This document shows, piece by piece, positions 1 to 6,271 of a DNA stretch of 9,299 nt; the first letter of the stretch is position 1; every line of letters starts with the position of its first letter. A program made the translations under genes and the position numbers. The notes under the pieces were generated by a model. That model did no database searches and had not been told where the DNA came from. It worked only from the letters and a program-made list of their open reading frames with translations. Origin of the DNA: Marinosulfonomonas sp. (lineage in GTDB: Bacteria > Pseudomonadota > Alphaproteobacteria > Rhodobacterales > Rhodobacteraceae); contig WGBJ01000280.1 of the NCBI GenBank assembly GCA_015494385.1, positions 1-9,299 on the forward strand. The letters run 5' to 3'.

Positions 1-81
1 TTGGGCGGTGCCATCCGTGGTGCGTCCAATAATGTCCTGTTTTGCCTTGGGTCTTGTGCGCAAAGGAAAAGGGACGACGCC

Positions 82-963
82 ATGACTCATACACTGACCA
101 CAGGCCGCAGTACGGCCTTTACAGGGGCCGCCTGGATGATGGCGGCGGGCCTGTTGTTCGCTATCGATAATACGCTGGTGCAAATGCTGACCATGCAACA
201 GGGACAGGCACCGACCACGGTTGCCTTCTGGCAATATGCCATTGCCCTGATCTTCAGCCTGCCGTGGGTGGTGATGCGCCTGCGCAGTGGCGTGTTTTCC
301 AAACGCTGGCCGATGCATATTTTCCGCGTGGCGCTGGCCGCTGCCGGTGTGCAGATGTGGGTTGCGGGGCTGGCCTATGTACCGATCTGGCAGGCGATTG
401 CGCTGATCATGACCTCGCCTTTCTTTGTCACCATCGGCGCGCGGCTGATGCTGGGCGAAAGCGTCGGGGTGGAGCGTTGGGCGGCCGTAGTTGTCGGGTT
501 CATCGGCGGCATGATCATCCTGTCGCCGTGGTCGGATGCCTTTAGCTGGGCCGCATTGCTGCCCGTGGGTGCGTCGTTCCTGTGGGCGATGTCATCGCTT
601 GTCACCAAGGTTCTGACCCGCACCGAAACGCCGGATTCCCTGACCCTGTATTTGCTGCTGTTGCTGACCCCGATCAACGCGGTGCTGGCGGCGAAAAGCG
701 GCTTTGTCCTCACCACCACGGATTCCATGTGGCTGATCGTGGCAACGGGGGTGCTGACGGCGGCGGCCAATTATACGCTGGTCAAAGCCTACAGCGTGGC
801 CGATGCCGCCTATCTGCAGCCGTTCGATCATGTGAAACTGCCGTTCAACGTGCTGCTGGGCTGGGCTGTGTTCGGCTTCTTGCCGGCTGGTGCCATGTGG
901 ATTGGCACCTTCCTGATCGTTGGCGCGTCGCTCTATTTGCTGGGCCGCGAAGCAAGGGGGTAA
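82..963 (+). CDS. EamA/DMT-family transporter (probable metabolite exporter)
   Basis: Integral inner-membrane protein of the drug/metabolite transporter superfamily, 293 aa, the usual size for a ten-helix EamA protein. About ten hydrophobic segments are visible, arranged as two tandem EamA repeats. The first ends near residues 110-150 with the typical run of small residues after 'MLGE'. The second ends near residues 245-290, where 'AYLQPFDHVKLPFN' precedes the last two helices. The substrate cannot be read from sequence; family members export amino acids, metabolites or drugs. ATG at 82 is preferred over the open frame reaching back to base 1, because AAGGAAAAGGGA (about 62-73) lies just upstream and the residues before it are polar and unlike the family. 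The gene faces the GntR regulator end to end (35 bp apart), so control by that regulator is possible but not shown. Confidence 0.9.
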   Translation: MTHTLTTGRSTAFTGAAWMMAAGLLFAIDNTLVQMLTMQQGQAPTTVAFWQYAIALIFSLPWVVMRLRSGVFSKRWPMHIFRVALAAAGVQMWVAGLAYVPIWQAIALIMTSPFFVTIGARLMLGESVGVERWAAVVVGFIGGMIILSPWSDAFSWAALLPVGASFLWAMSSLVTKVLTRTETPDSLTLYLLLLLTPINAVLAAKSGFVLTTTDSMWLIVATGVLTAAANYTLVKAYSVADAAYLQPFDHVKLPFNVLLGWAVFGFLPAGAMWIGTFLIVGASLYLLGREARG

Positions 964-974
964 CCTTCCCCCTT
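954..974 (+). terminator. Intrinsic terminator-like hairpin of the EamA gene
   Basis: AAGGGGG (954-960) pairs with CCCCCTT (968-974) around a 7-base loop that holds the TAA stop codon. A pyrimidine-rich tail (CTTCTTGTCC) follows. It lies between two convergent genes, where a terminator is expected. The tail is not a pure T run, so efficiency is uncertain. Confidence 0.5.
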
Positions 975-998
975 CTTCTTGTCCTAAATATCCAAAAT

Positions 999-1769
999 CT
1001 ACCCGCGCGTCTGTTCCTGTTGCAGGCGCAGGCGCGCGACGGCTTCGTTATGGTCGGCCTTTTGCTGATCGTTCAGGGCGGCGCCAACGTAATCCAGATG
1101 GGCCTCGATGGCGGCGCGGGCACCTGCCGGATCGCGGGCCAGCAGGGCGGTGTTGATGGCGCGGTGCTGGTCCAGCAGGGCGCTGCGTGTGGTGCGCTGT
1201 TTGAACATCACCTTACGATTATAAAACACCCCTTCGCGCAGCAGATCGAACATCGAACGCATCATATGCAGCATGATCACGTTGTGGCTGGCCTCGACAA
1301 TCGCCAGATGGAATTCGGCGTCAAGGGCGGCCTCTTCGGTCGGGTTGCGTTTGGGGTGGGCGGCTTCCATTTTCAGGAAGATCTGGTTGATCACCTGCAA
1401 ATCGGTGTCCGACCCAAGGCGCACGGCGCGCTCGCCTGCCAGCCCTTCCATATCGCGGCGAAAATCGAGGTAATCAAGCACGGCTTCGTCATGGGTGGCG
1501 AACAGTCGGGATAGCGCAGGGGGGAAGGTGCTGCCCAGAGCGTCCGATACGAAAATACCCGCGCCCGCGCGACTTTCCAGCAGGCCACGGGTTTGCAATT
1601 CTGCCACCGCTTCGCGCAGGGACGGGCGCGAAACGCCCATCTTGTCGCTTAGCTCGCGTTCCGAGGGCAGGCGTTCGCCGGGGCGCAGGATACCGCGCAG
1701 GATCAGTTGTTCGATCTGGCGCACCACGGATTGTGACAGCTTTTCGGATTGGACGGGTTGAAACGGCAT
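999..1769 (-). CDS. GntR-family transcriptional regulator, FadR/PdhR-type (FCD domain)
   Basis: DNA-binding repressor or activator of 256 aa, the normal FadR-subfamily length. Residues about 8-75 form the GntR winged helix-turn-helix, with the hallmark 'RPGERLPSERELSDKMGVSR' followed by 'PSLREAVAEL' and the wing 'GLLESRAGAGIFV'. Residues about 95-235 form the helical FCD effector domain. Its likely metal/ligand residues are visible: D150 and H154 ('DAEFHLAI'), H202 ('DQHRAI') and H224 ('EAHLDYV'). This set is typical of FCD proteins that bind carboxylic acids with a divalent metal. The start is supported by AAAGGAT a few bases upstream. No catabolic operon is adjacent; the nearest genes are the convergent EamA transporter and the OmpA lipoprotein. 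The target and ligand therefore remain open, and resemblance to pyruvate- or lactate-responsive regulators is only a family-level guess. Confidence 0.9.
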   Translation of the reverse strand: MPFQPVQSEKLSQSVVRQIEQLILRGILRPGERLPSERELSDKMGVSRPSLREAVAELQTRGLLESRAGAGIFVSDALGSTFPPALSRLFATHDEAVLDYLDFRRDMEGLAGERAVRLGSDTDLQVINQIFLKMEAAHPKRNPTEEAALDAEFHLAIVEASHNVIMLHMMRSMFDLLREGVFYNRKVMFKQRTTRSALLDQHRAINTALLARDPAGARAAIEAHLDYVGAALNDQQKADHNEAVARLRLQQEQTRG

Positions 1770-1787
1770 GCGACATCCTTTGAGTAC

Positions 1788-1798
1788 TGGTTAAACAT
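1788..1798. promoter_or_regulatory. Possible FadR-type operator upstream of the GntR gene
   Basis: TGGTTAAACAT, 18 bp before the GntR start codon, matches six of the eight fixed bases of the TGGT-N3-ACCA operator type known for FadR/PdhR-like GntR regulators. The second half-site is degenerate. Autoregulation is inferred from the position, not shown. Confidence 0.2.
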
Positions 1799-1823
1799 AT
1801 TGCCACAACAAGGGCGGGACAAC

Positions 1824-1854
1824 AAAAAAGGCCAGACGCGAAGGTCCGGCCTTT
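1824..1854 (-). terminator. Intrinsic terminator of the OmpA-like lipoprotein gene
   Basis: On the - strand, downstream of the lipoprotein stop codon, AAAGGCC and GGCCTTT (1827-1833 and 1848-1854) pair, with an internal GAC/GTC extension across one mismatch and a 6-base loop. A run of six T's (reading TTTTTTGTTGT) follows immediately. This is a textbook rho-independent terminator and separates this gene from the GntR gene further along the same strand. Confidence 0.85.
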
Positions 1855-1877
1855 GGATTATTTTCTAAAGGCTCGGG

Positions 1878-2534
1878 TTACTGAACCGGCCGGATCACGA
1901 TTTCAACGCGACGGTTCTTGTGGCGTCCTTCGGGCGTCAGGTTGGACGCAATCGGTTCGTCCTCGCCCCGGCCATAGGAGCGCACACGCGACGGTGTCAC
2001 ACCCGAATTAACCAGCACAGAGGCGACCGCGCTGGCGCGGCGTGCCGACAGGTTCTGGTTATAGGATGCCGGGCCGGTGTTGTCGGTATGGCCGATAACA
2101 TCCACTGTTGTGTTCGGATACTTCCGCAGGTTCGCGGCCAGTTTGCCAAGGTCGCTGCGCAGATCGGGGCGCACATAGGTGCTGTCCACGTCAAACAGGA
2201 TGTCCTGCGGCATGGTCACAATCAGGCGGTCCCCGGCGTTTACGATTTTCACATCGTCGCTCATTGAGCCGCGCAGTTCCTCGGCCTGTTTGTCCAGCTC
2301 GTTGCCGATGATGGCACCAACGCCGGCCCCAATGGCGGCCCCCAAAACCGCGTTTTTAACGCGGTCATTGCCGCTTTCGCGGGTGGCGCCCACCAAGGCA
2401 CCCAGACCTGCGCCAATCAACGCGCCATTCTGGGCGCGTGTGTTGCCGTTTGCCGGTTCGGGACCGGGATCCATACAGCCAGCCAGCGCAAAGCTGCCCG
2501 CGGCCAGTAGAATTACAGGTGTTTTGAATTTCAT
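1878..2534 (-). CDS. OmpA-family outer-membrane lipoprotein with glycine-zipper segment
   Basis: Predicted lipoprotein of 218 aa that would tie the outer membrane to peptidoglycan. Residues 1-20 are a lipoprotein signal peptide ending in the lipobox LAGC, with C20 the lipidated residue. Residues about 36-78 are glycine/alanine rich with GxxxG repeats ('GALIGAGLGALVGA', 'GAAIGAGVGAIIGNEL'), a glycine-zipper segment likely to associate with membrane. Residues about 105-215 are an OmpA C-terminal peptidoglycan-binding domain with 'DILFDVDS', 'VIGHTDNTG', 'NLSARRASAV', 'GRGEDEPIASN' and 'NRRVEI'; D151 and the arginines near 165-166 and 208-209 fit the diaminopimelate-binding site. ATG at 2534 is chosen because it begins the signal peptide and has GAGG upstream; an in-frame start at 2576 would put charged residues before the signal peptide. 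It has its own promoter and terminator, so it is probably monocistronic. Confidence 0.92.
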   Translation of the reverse strand: MKFKTPVILLAAGSFALAGCMDPGPEPANGNTRAQNGALIGAGLGALVGATRESGNDRVKNAVLGAAIGAGVGAIIGNELDKQAEELRGSMSDDVKIVNAGDRLIVTMPQDILFDVDSTYVRPDLRSDLGKLAANLRKYPNTTVDVIGHTDNTGPASYNQNLSARRASAVASVLVNSGVTPSRVRSYGRGEDEPIASNLTPEGRHKNRRVEIVIRPVQ

Positions 2535-2580
2535 AGTATCTGCCTCGCTCAATATTGCCGTTCTTTGACGGGTCACACAT

Positions 2581-2610
2581 ACTATATTGGGCGTTGTTAT
2601 CGAATATCAA
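2581..2610 (-). promoter_or_regulatory. Sigma-70-like promoter for the OmpA-like lipoprotein gene
   Basis: Reading the - strand, TTGATA (2605-2610) is followed after 18 bases by TATAGT (2581-2586), both close to the -35 and -10 consensus. The -10 ends 46 bp before the ATG at 2534, leaving a short leader that contains the ribosome binding site. It lies after the stop codon of the upstream alkyltransferase gene, so the lipoprotein can be transcribed independently. Confidence 0.55.
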
Positions 2611-2626
2611 CCACCGAAATAGGCCA

Positions 2627-2650
2627 GAAACCGCCAAATCAGGCGGTTTC
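2627..2650 (-). terminator. Hairpin at the 3' end of the Ada-like alkyltransferase gene
   Basis: GAAACCGCC (2627-2635) and GGCGGTTTC (2642-2650) form a perfect 9-bp stem. The 6-base loop contains the gene's TGA stop codon (2639-2641). No strong T run follows on the - strand, so it could be a weak or factor-assisted terminator, or an mRNA 3'-end stabiliser. It sits just upstream of the lipoprotein promoter. Confidence 0.45.
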
Positions 2651-3469
2651 CGACCGTATCCCTTCCCATGCCAGCATGGCCCGTTTGACCGGTATGCCCC
2701 AGTGATACCCGCCCAAACCGCCGGATTTGCGCAAGGCGCGGTGGCAGGGGATCAGCCAACTGACGGGGTTTCGGCCCACCGCTGTTCCGACCGCGCGGGC
2801 GGCCCGTGGGGCGCCAACGCAACTGGCGATTTCGGAATAGGTGGTGACGTGGCCCGAGGGGATGGCCAGCAAGGCCTCCCATACCTTGATCTGGAACGGG
2901 GCGCCGATCAGATGAAGGTCGGCCTGCCCCGATTGACCGAAGGCGGCGTTGACCCACCCCGTAAGCGGTGCGGCATCCTGAATAAACGTGGCCTTGGGCC
3001 AGCGCGATTGCATATCTGCCATCGCCGCATCGCGCCCTGTTTCGGCAACAAAGGCCAGTCCGCACAGCCCCTTGCCGGTGCCCATCACCAGTGCTTCGCC
3101 AAAGGGGCTGTCAAACCAGCCATAGCGGATGGTCAACCCGTCGCCCTTGCGGGCAAATTCACCGGGGCTCATTGCTTCCCAGCGCAGGAACAGATCGTGC
3201 AGGCGGCTGCTGCCGGACAGGCCGACGGTATCGGCCGCTTGCAGCGTTGTGAAACGGTTGTGCAGCAGGGTTTTGGCATAGCCCAGCGTCAGATATTGTT
3301 GCAGGCGTTTGGGGGATGTGCCGACCCAGCGGGAAAAGACGCGCTGGAAGTGGGCGGGACTCATTTGCAATTCGCCCGCCAACTGTTCCAGTGACAGGGT
3401 GCGCCCGCCAGCGGCATCAATGGTTTCAATCGCGCGTTTGATCACGCCGTAGTGGTAATCGTTTTCCAT
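2639..3469 (-). CDS. Ada-like methylated-DNA-[protein]-cysteine S-methyltransferase with AraC-type HTH
   Basis: Suicide DNA-repair protein that transfers the alkyl group from O6-alkylguanine (and O4-alkylthymine) to its own cysteine; 276 aa. Residues about 8-108 are an AraC-type helix-turn-helix domain ('MSPAHFQRVFSRWVGTSPKR'). Residues about 112-185 match the small N-terminal alkyltransferase domain, and 190-272 the catalytic domain, with the active-site 'PCHR' (C242), the preceding 'NPVSWLI' and a likely arginine finger in 'RAVGTAVGRNP'. The N-terminal zinc domain of E. coli Ada, which takes methyl groups from phosphotriesters, is absent. The protein could therefore still bind DNA and repair O6 lesions but should lack the classical phosphotriester-sensing switch. 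ATG 3469 is chosen by homology style ('MENDYHY'); ATG 3487 is an alternative, and neither has a strong ribosome binding site. It is divergent from nth, grouping two base-damage repair genes. Confidence 0.9.
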   Translation of the reverse strand: MENDYHYGVIKRAIETIDAAGGRTLSLEQLAGELQMSPAHFQRVFSRWVGTSPKRLQQYLTLGYAKTLLHNRFTTLQAADTVGLSGSSRLHDLFLRWEAMSPGEFARKGDGLTIRYGWFDSPFGEALVMGTGKGLCGLAFVAETGRDAAMADMQSRWPKATFIQDAAPLTGWVNAAFGQSGQADLHLIGAPFQIKVWEALLAIPSGHVTTYSEIASCVGAPRAARAVGTAVGRNPVSWLIPCHRALRKSGGLGGYHWGIPVKRAMLAWEGIRSETA

Positions 3470-3475
3470 GATGCA

Positions 3476-3523
3476 AAGATGGCGCATCGCGGCGCACAGG
3501 TCGATCCGTTTCTTGCGCATCTT
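3476..3523. promoter_or_regulatory. Imperfect inverted repeat in the Ada-like/nth divergent region
   Basis: AAGATGGCGCA (3476-3486) is the reverse complement, apart from one extra G, of TGCGCATCTT (3514-3523). The arms flank 27 bases between the divergent start codons (3469 on -, 3548 on +). It could be an operator for the AraC-type domain of the adjacent Ada-like protein, but that is inference. No convincing -35/-10 pair was recognised here. Confidence 0.25.
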
Positions 3524-3547
3524 CCAAACAGAGGGCATACCATCGGT

Positions 3548-4192
3548 ATGGCCAAACAGATGAAATACCAGACCATCAAAGAAGTGTTCCGCCGGTTCCA
3601 TGAACTGGAGCCGGAACCCAAGGGCGAATTGCATCACACCAACGCCTATACCCTGACCGTTGCGGTGGCCCTTTCGGCGCAGGCAACGGATGCGGGTGTG
3701 AACAAGGCCACGCGCGATTTGTTCAAAATCGCGGACACGCCAGAAAAGATGCTGGCGCTGGGGCTGGACGGTCTGACCGAACATATCAAAACCATCGGGC
3801 TGTTTCGGCAAAAGGCCAAGAACGTCATCAAGATGAGCCAGCTTCTGGTTGATGAATTCGACGGCGAAATTCCCAGTTCCCGCGCGGCGTTGATCAGCCT
3901 GCCCGGTGTGGGCCGTAAAACCGCCAATGTGGTTTTGAACATGTGGTTCCACCAGCCAACGCAGGCCGTGGATACCCATATTTTCCGCGTTGGCAACCGC
4001 ACCGGCATTGCGCCCGGAAAAGATGTGGATGCGGTGGAACGCGCTATTGAAGACAACATCCCTGCCGAGTATCAGCAACACGCGCACCACTGGCTGATCC
4101 TGCATGGCCGTTATGTGTGCAAGGCGCGCAAACCTGTCTGTGCCAATTGTATAATTCGTGATCTCTGCCCCTTTGAGGAAAAGACCCTATGA
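3548..4192 (+). CDS. nth: Endonuclease III (DNA glycosylase/AP lyase)
   Basis: Base-excision repair enzyme that removes oxidised pyrimidines and cleaves the abasic site by beta-elimination; 214 aa, close to E. coli Nth. The helix-hairpin-helix 'LPGVGRKTANVV' lies at residues 118-129 with catalytic lysine K124, and the catalytic aspartate D142 is in 'VDTHIFRV'. The C-terminal [4Fe-4S] loop has exactly the family spacing C191-x6-C198-x2-C201-x5-C207. ATG 3548 is chosen because GAGGG lies 12 bases upstream and the protein then begins like known Nth proteins; an in-frame ATG at 3452 would add an unrelated leader overlapping the divergent gene. ATG 3560 is another possible start. The TGA overlaps the ATG of the kinase gene downstream by four bases, indicating translational coupling. 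Confidence 0.96.
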   Translation: MAKQMKYQTIKEVFRRFHELEPEPKGELHHTNAYTLTVAVALSAQATDAGVNKATRDLFKIADTPEKMLALGLDGLTEHIKTIGLFRQKAKNVIKMSQLLVDEFDGEIPSSRAALISLPGVGRKTANVVLNMWFHQPTQAVDTHIFRVGNRTGIAPGKDVDAVERAIEDNIPAEYQQHAHHWLILHGRYVCKARKPVCANCIIRDLCPFEEKTL

Positions 4193-5187
4193 CCAAGAAA
4201 TACCAGATTGTCGGCATCGGTAACGCGATGGTGGATGTGCTTGCCCATGCCGAGGACAGTTTTCTGTCCGACAACGGCATCGAAAAGGGGATCATGCAGT
4301 TGATCGACATGGACCGTGCGGTTGAACTGTATGGCAAGATCGGCCCCGCGACGGAAATTTCCGGCGGGTCAGCCGCCAACACCATCGCCGGTGCCGCCCA
4401 TCTGGGCGCGCGCACGGCTTATGTCGGCAAGGTCAAGGATGACCAGTTGGGGGCAATTTTCGCCCATGATTTGCGCTCGCAAGGGGTGGATTACGAAACC
4501 GTCTTTGCCGGCAAGGACGCGGCACAGGAAACGGGCCGTTGCATTGTGATCGTGTCGCCCTGTGGCGAGCGGTCGATGAACACCTATCTGGGCGTGACCG
4601 AATTTCTGGAGCCATCCGATATTGACGAAACCCAAATGGCCCAGGCGGAATGGATTTATCTGGAAGGATACCGTTTTGACGGGCCTGACAGCCACGAGGC
4701 CTTTGCCAAGGCGAACAAGGCCTGCAAGGCGGCGGGTGGCAAGGTGTCTTTGACGCTATCGGATCCGTTCTGTGTTGAACGCCACCGCGATGCGTTCCGC
4801 GAGATGATCAAGTCGGATGTCGATCTGTTGTTTTGCAACCGTGCCGAAATGCTGTCGATGTACCAGACCGAAGATTTTGACGCCGCACTGGAGCAGGCCG
4901 CCGCCGAGGTCGAGATCGTCGCCTGCACCGATTCCGATCAGGGCGCACATATTCTGTCCGGCGGGCAACGCTGGCACGCCCCGGCAATTCCGACCGATAT
5001 TGTCGATGCCACCGGCGCGGGCGATCTGTTTGCGGGGGCTTTCCTGTGGGGGCTGGTGAATGGTCATGATCTGGAAGCAAGCGGCAACATGGGCTGCATC
5101 GCGGCGTCCGAGGTGATCAGCCATATCGGCGCGCGCAGCGAAGCGGACCTGACCGAGGTGTTCAAGGCAAAAGGACTGATTTCCTAG
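4189..5187 (+). CDS. PfkB-family carbohydrate/nucleoside kinase (adenosine kinase-like)
   Basis: ATP-dependent kinase of the ribokinase/PfkB fold, 332 aa. Substrate-side motifs are near the N-terminus ('GIGNAMVDV', residues 9-17) and at 59-88, where a di-glycine motif 'GGSAANTIAG' begins PfkB signature 1. The C-terminal signature 'DATGAGDLFAGAFL' lies at 273-286 with the catalytic base D279. Related alphaproteobacterial proteins are usually called adenosine kinase (adenosine + ATP to AMP + ADP, purine salvage), but the sequence alone does not exclude another nucleoside or sugar. It starts within the nth stop codon (ATGA) and has GAGGAAAAG upstream inside nth, so it is co-transcribed and probably translationally coupled with the repair gene. 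Its TAG stop is the first three bases of the palindrome that follows. Confidence 0.92.
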   Translation: MTKKYQIVGIGNAMVDVLAHAEDSFLSDNGIEKGIMQLIDMDRAVELYGKIGPATEISGGSAANTIAGAAHLGARTAYVGKVKDDQLGAIFAHDLRSQGVDYETVFAGKDAAQETGRCIVIVSPCGERSMNTYLGVTEFLEPSDIDETQMAQAEWIYLEGYRFDGPDSHEAFAKANKACKAAGGKVSLTLSDPFCVERHRDAFREMIKSDVDLLFCNRAEMLSMYQTEDFDAALEQAAAEVEIVACTDSDQGAHILSGGQRWHAPAIPTDIVDATGAGDLFAGAFLWGLVNGHDLEASGNMGCIAASEVISHIGARSEADLTEVFKAKGLIS

Positions 5188-5300
5188 AGCATGTCGCACC
5201 AAATCGAATTCACCGCCCCGACCGAACACATTCGCTTGCGCGAACGCTGCCTCGGTCGGGGCGGTCAATGCTCGAATCTGATCAGGCGCGATACGCTCTA
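5185..5300. repeat. Long imperfect palindrome between convergent genes
   Basis: A roughly 116-bp inverted repeat with TAGAGC at its left end (5185-5190) and GCTCTA at its right end (5295-5300). The outer arms agree at 13 of the first 16 positions, and all three differences are A/G transitions, two of the kind that keeps a G-U pair. The core is a perfect 14-bp stem (5212-5225 with 5252-5265). The loop contains a further TTCGC/GCGAA stem with a TTGC loop (5231-5244). The right arm is 8 bases longer, so the palindrome is not symmetric. The terminal TAG serves as stop codon for the kinase on + and, in reverse complement, for the sulfotransferase on -. It may act as a bidirectional terminator, although no T run follows, and it resembles REP/MITE-like dispersed elements. 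No second copy is in this window. Confidence 0.75.
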
Positions 5301-6122
5301 ACCCTTCGGCCCCAGTTTTGCGTGCACTTCGTCCAGATCAATTTCGCCGGTGGGCATTTTGTTGTTCGGGTCGTGCACGTCGTATTTGAACAGGTTGAAA
5401 TCGCGCTTGTAGATTTCATAGACCAGATGCAGCGACAGATCGTCGAAATAATCGGCAATCGGGTGGGCGCGTTTGGGGCCGTGGCCTTCGGATTCGTTGA
5501 ACCGCGGAATTTCGGTCAGGTTGACGGGATGGCGGGTTTCGATTGAATCCAGCACCTTTTGCATCCCGTCGTTGAAGGTCTCGACGGGGAAAATGTGGTC
5601 ATACCTCCCGCCGTTCATGATGAAGGTCGAGACATGGCCCGACATGGCCGACCAGTGGATGTCGGGGTCCATCGGGCGGCGCCAGCGGATGGTGTCGCGG
5701 GCAAACAGCAGGAAGCGGCGGAAGGATTTGATCTGGTCAAACTCGAACCCGGTTTCCGGATCACCCACTTCGATCCCGTATTTCTGGATCAGCAGCGGCA
5801 CCAGTTTGCCGCGATAGCGTTTGCCGTTGCGCTGGATGCCGCAGATTTTGTCAAAGAACGAACTGAGGATGCGCCCGTAAGGATTGCGCACGCAGGTAAA
5901 GGCGGGTGATTTGTGGTTTTTCACATTTGCCTCGATCACCGGCTGGCTGTCCTCGATCCCCCATTTGTGGATTTTGCTTGTGGCGTCGTGAATGTCACCA
6001 TCGAAGAATTCTCCGTGGTCGGAATAATACATGATTTGCCCGATGGTCGAGCAGGCACATTTGGGGACAACACGATAAACGACACTTTCGCTTTCTGTCA
6101 TCCAGACTCCGGGAAAACCCAT
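5298..6122 (-). CDS. Sulfotransferase family protein (carbohydrate sulfotransferase-like)
   Basis: Predicted PAPS-dependent sulfotransferase of 274 aa. A 5'-phosphosulfate-binding loop 'VPKCACST' lies at residues 19-26. A 3'-phosphate-binding motif 'CVRNPYGRILSSF' lies at 77-89 (R79 and S87 are the expected contacts). 'DIHW' follows at 154-157, 'YDHIFPVETF' at 174-183, and a C-terminal 'YKRDFNLFKYD' at 238-248. This order matches the membrane-type glycan sulfotransferases (Sulfotransfer_2 group), although no N-terminal membrane anchor or signal peptide is visible, so the enzyme looks cytoplasmic. ATG 6122 is chosen; a GTG at 6131 is in frame and only four bases from AAAGG, so it is also possible. 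The gene is divergent from the GT14 glycosyltransferase, consistent with shared work on one glycan, which is inference. Its stop codon is supplied by the palindrome. Confidence 0.85.
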   Translation of the reverse strand: MGFPGVWMTESESVVYRVVPKCACSTIGQIMYYSDHGEFFDGDIHDATSKIHKWGIEDSQPVIEANVKNHKSPAFTCVRNPYGRILSSFFDKICGIQRNGKRYRGKLVPLLIQKYGIEVGDPETGFEFDQIKSFRRFLLFARDTIRWRRPMDPDIHWSAMSGHVSTFIMNGGRYDHIFPVETFNDGMQKVLDSIETRHPVNLTEIPRFNESEGHGPKRAHPIADYFDDLSLHLVYEIYKRDFNLFKYDVHDPNNKMPTGEIDLDEVHAKLGPKG

Positions 6123-6271
6123 AATATTCACTCGCCTTTAATTATTTGCCGCGCCGCATAATGTGACCCAAGGACAATTGCACCTAAAAAAGCAAATAAA
6201 CGCTGTATATTCAACGTCCATTCGCGTTATTTAGGGACGATAAGCGGTTTTTCGGGGTTGCGGTTCAACAA

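Noticed and set aside
1..81. N-terminal extension of the EamA gene from TTG at base 1
   Set aside because: The added residues are polar and unlike the family. A good binding site stands before ATG 82, so this is leader sequence.
582..1514. 310-codon + frame spanning the EamA 3' end and the GntR gene
   Set aside because: It is a shadow of two well-supported genes in other frames and has no recognisable domain.
2555..3394. 279-codon + frame opposite the alkyltransferase gene
   Set aside because: It is antisense to a gene with the intact PCHR active site, and its composition is typical of a shadow.
3470..4105. In-frame upstream extension (about 212 codons) of the Ada-like gene
   Set aside because: It runs antisense through nth and has no domain resembling the Ada zinc domain. 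The AraC-type HTH starts right after the ATG at 3469.
4756..5268. 170-codon - frame opposite the kinase and running into the palindrome
   Set aside because: It is antisense to the PfkB kinase with conserved motifs. No ribosome binding site or domain is visible.
6123..6271. Promoters in the sulfotransferase/GT14 divergent region
   Set aside because: TTGCAC and TATATT are present, but their spacing (22 bases) is too long. No acceptable -35/-10 pair was found for either direction, although promoters must exist here. A short CGTCC/GGGACG inverted match seems too small to report.
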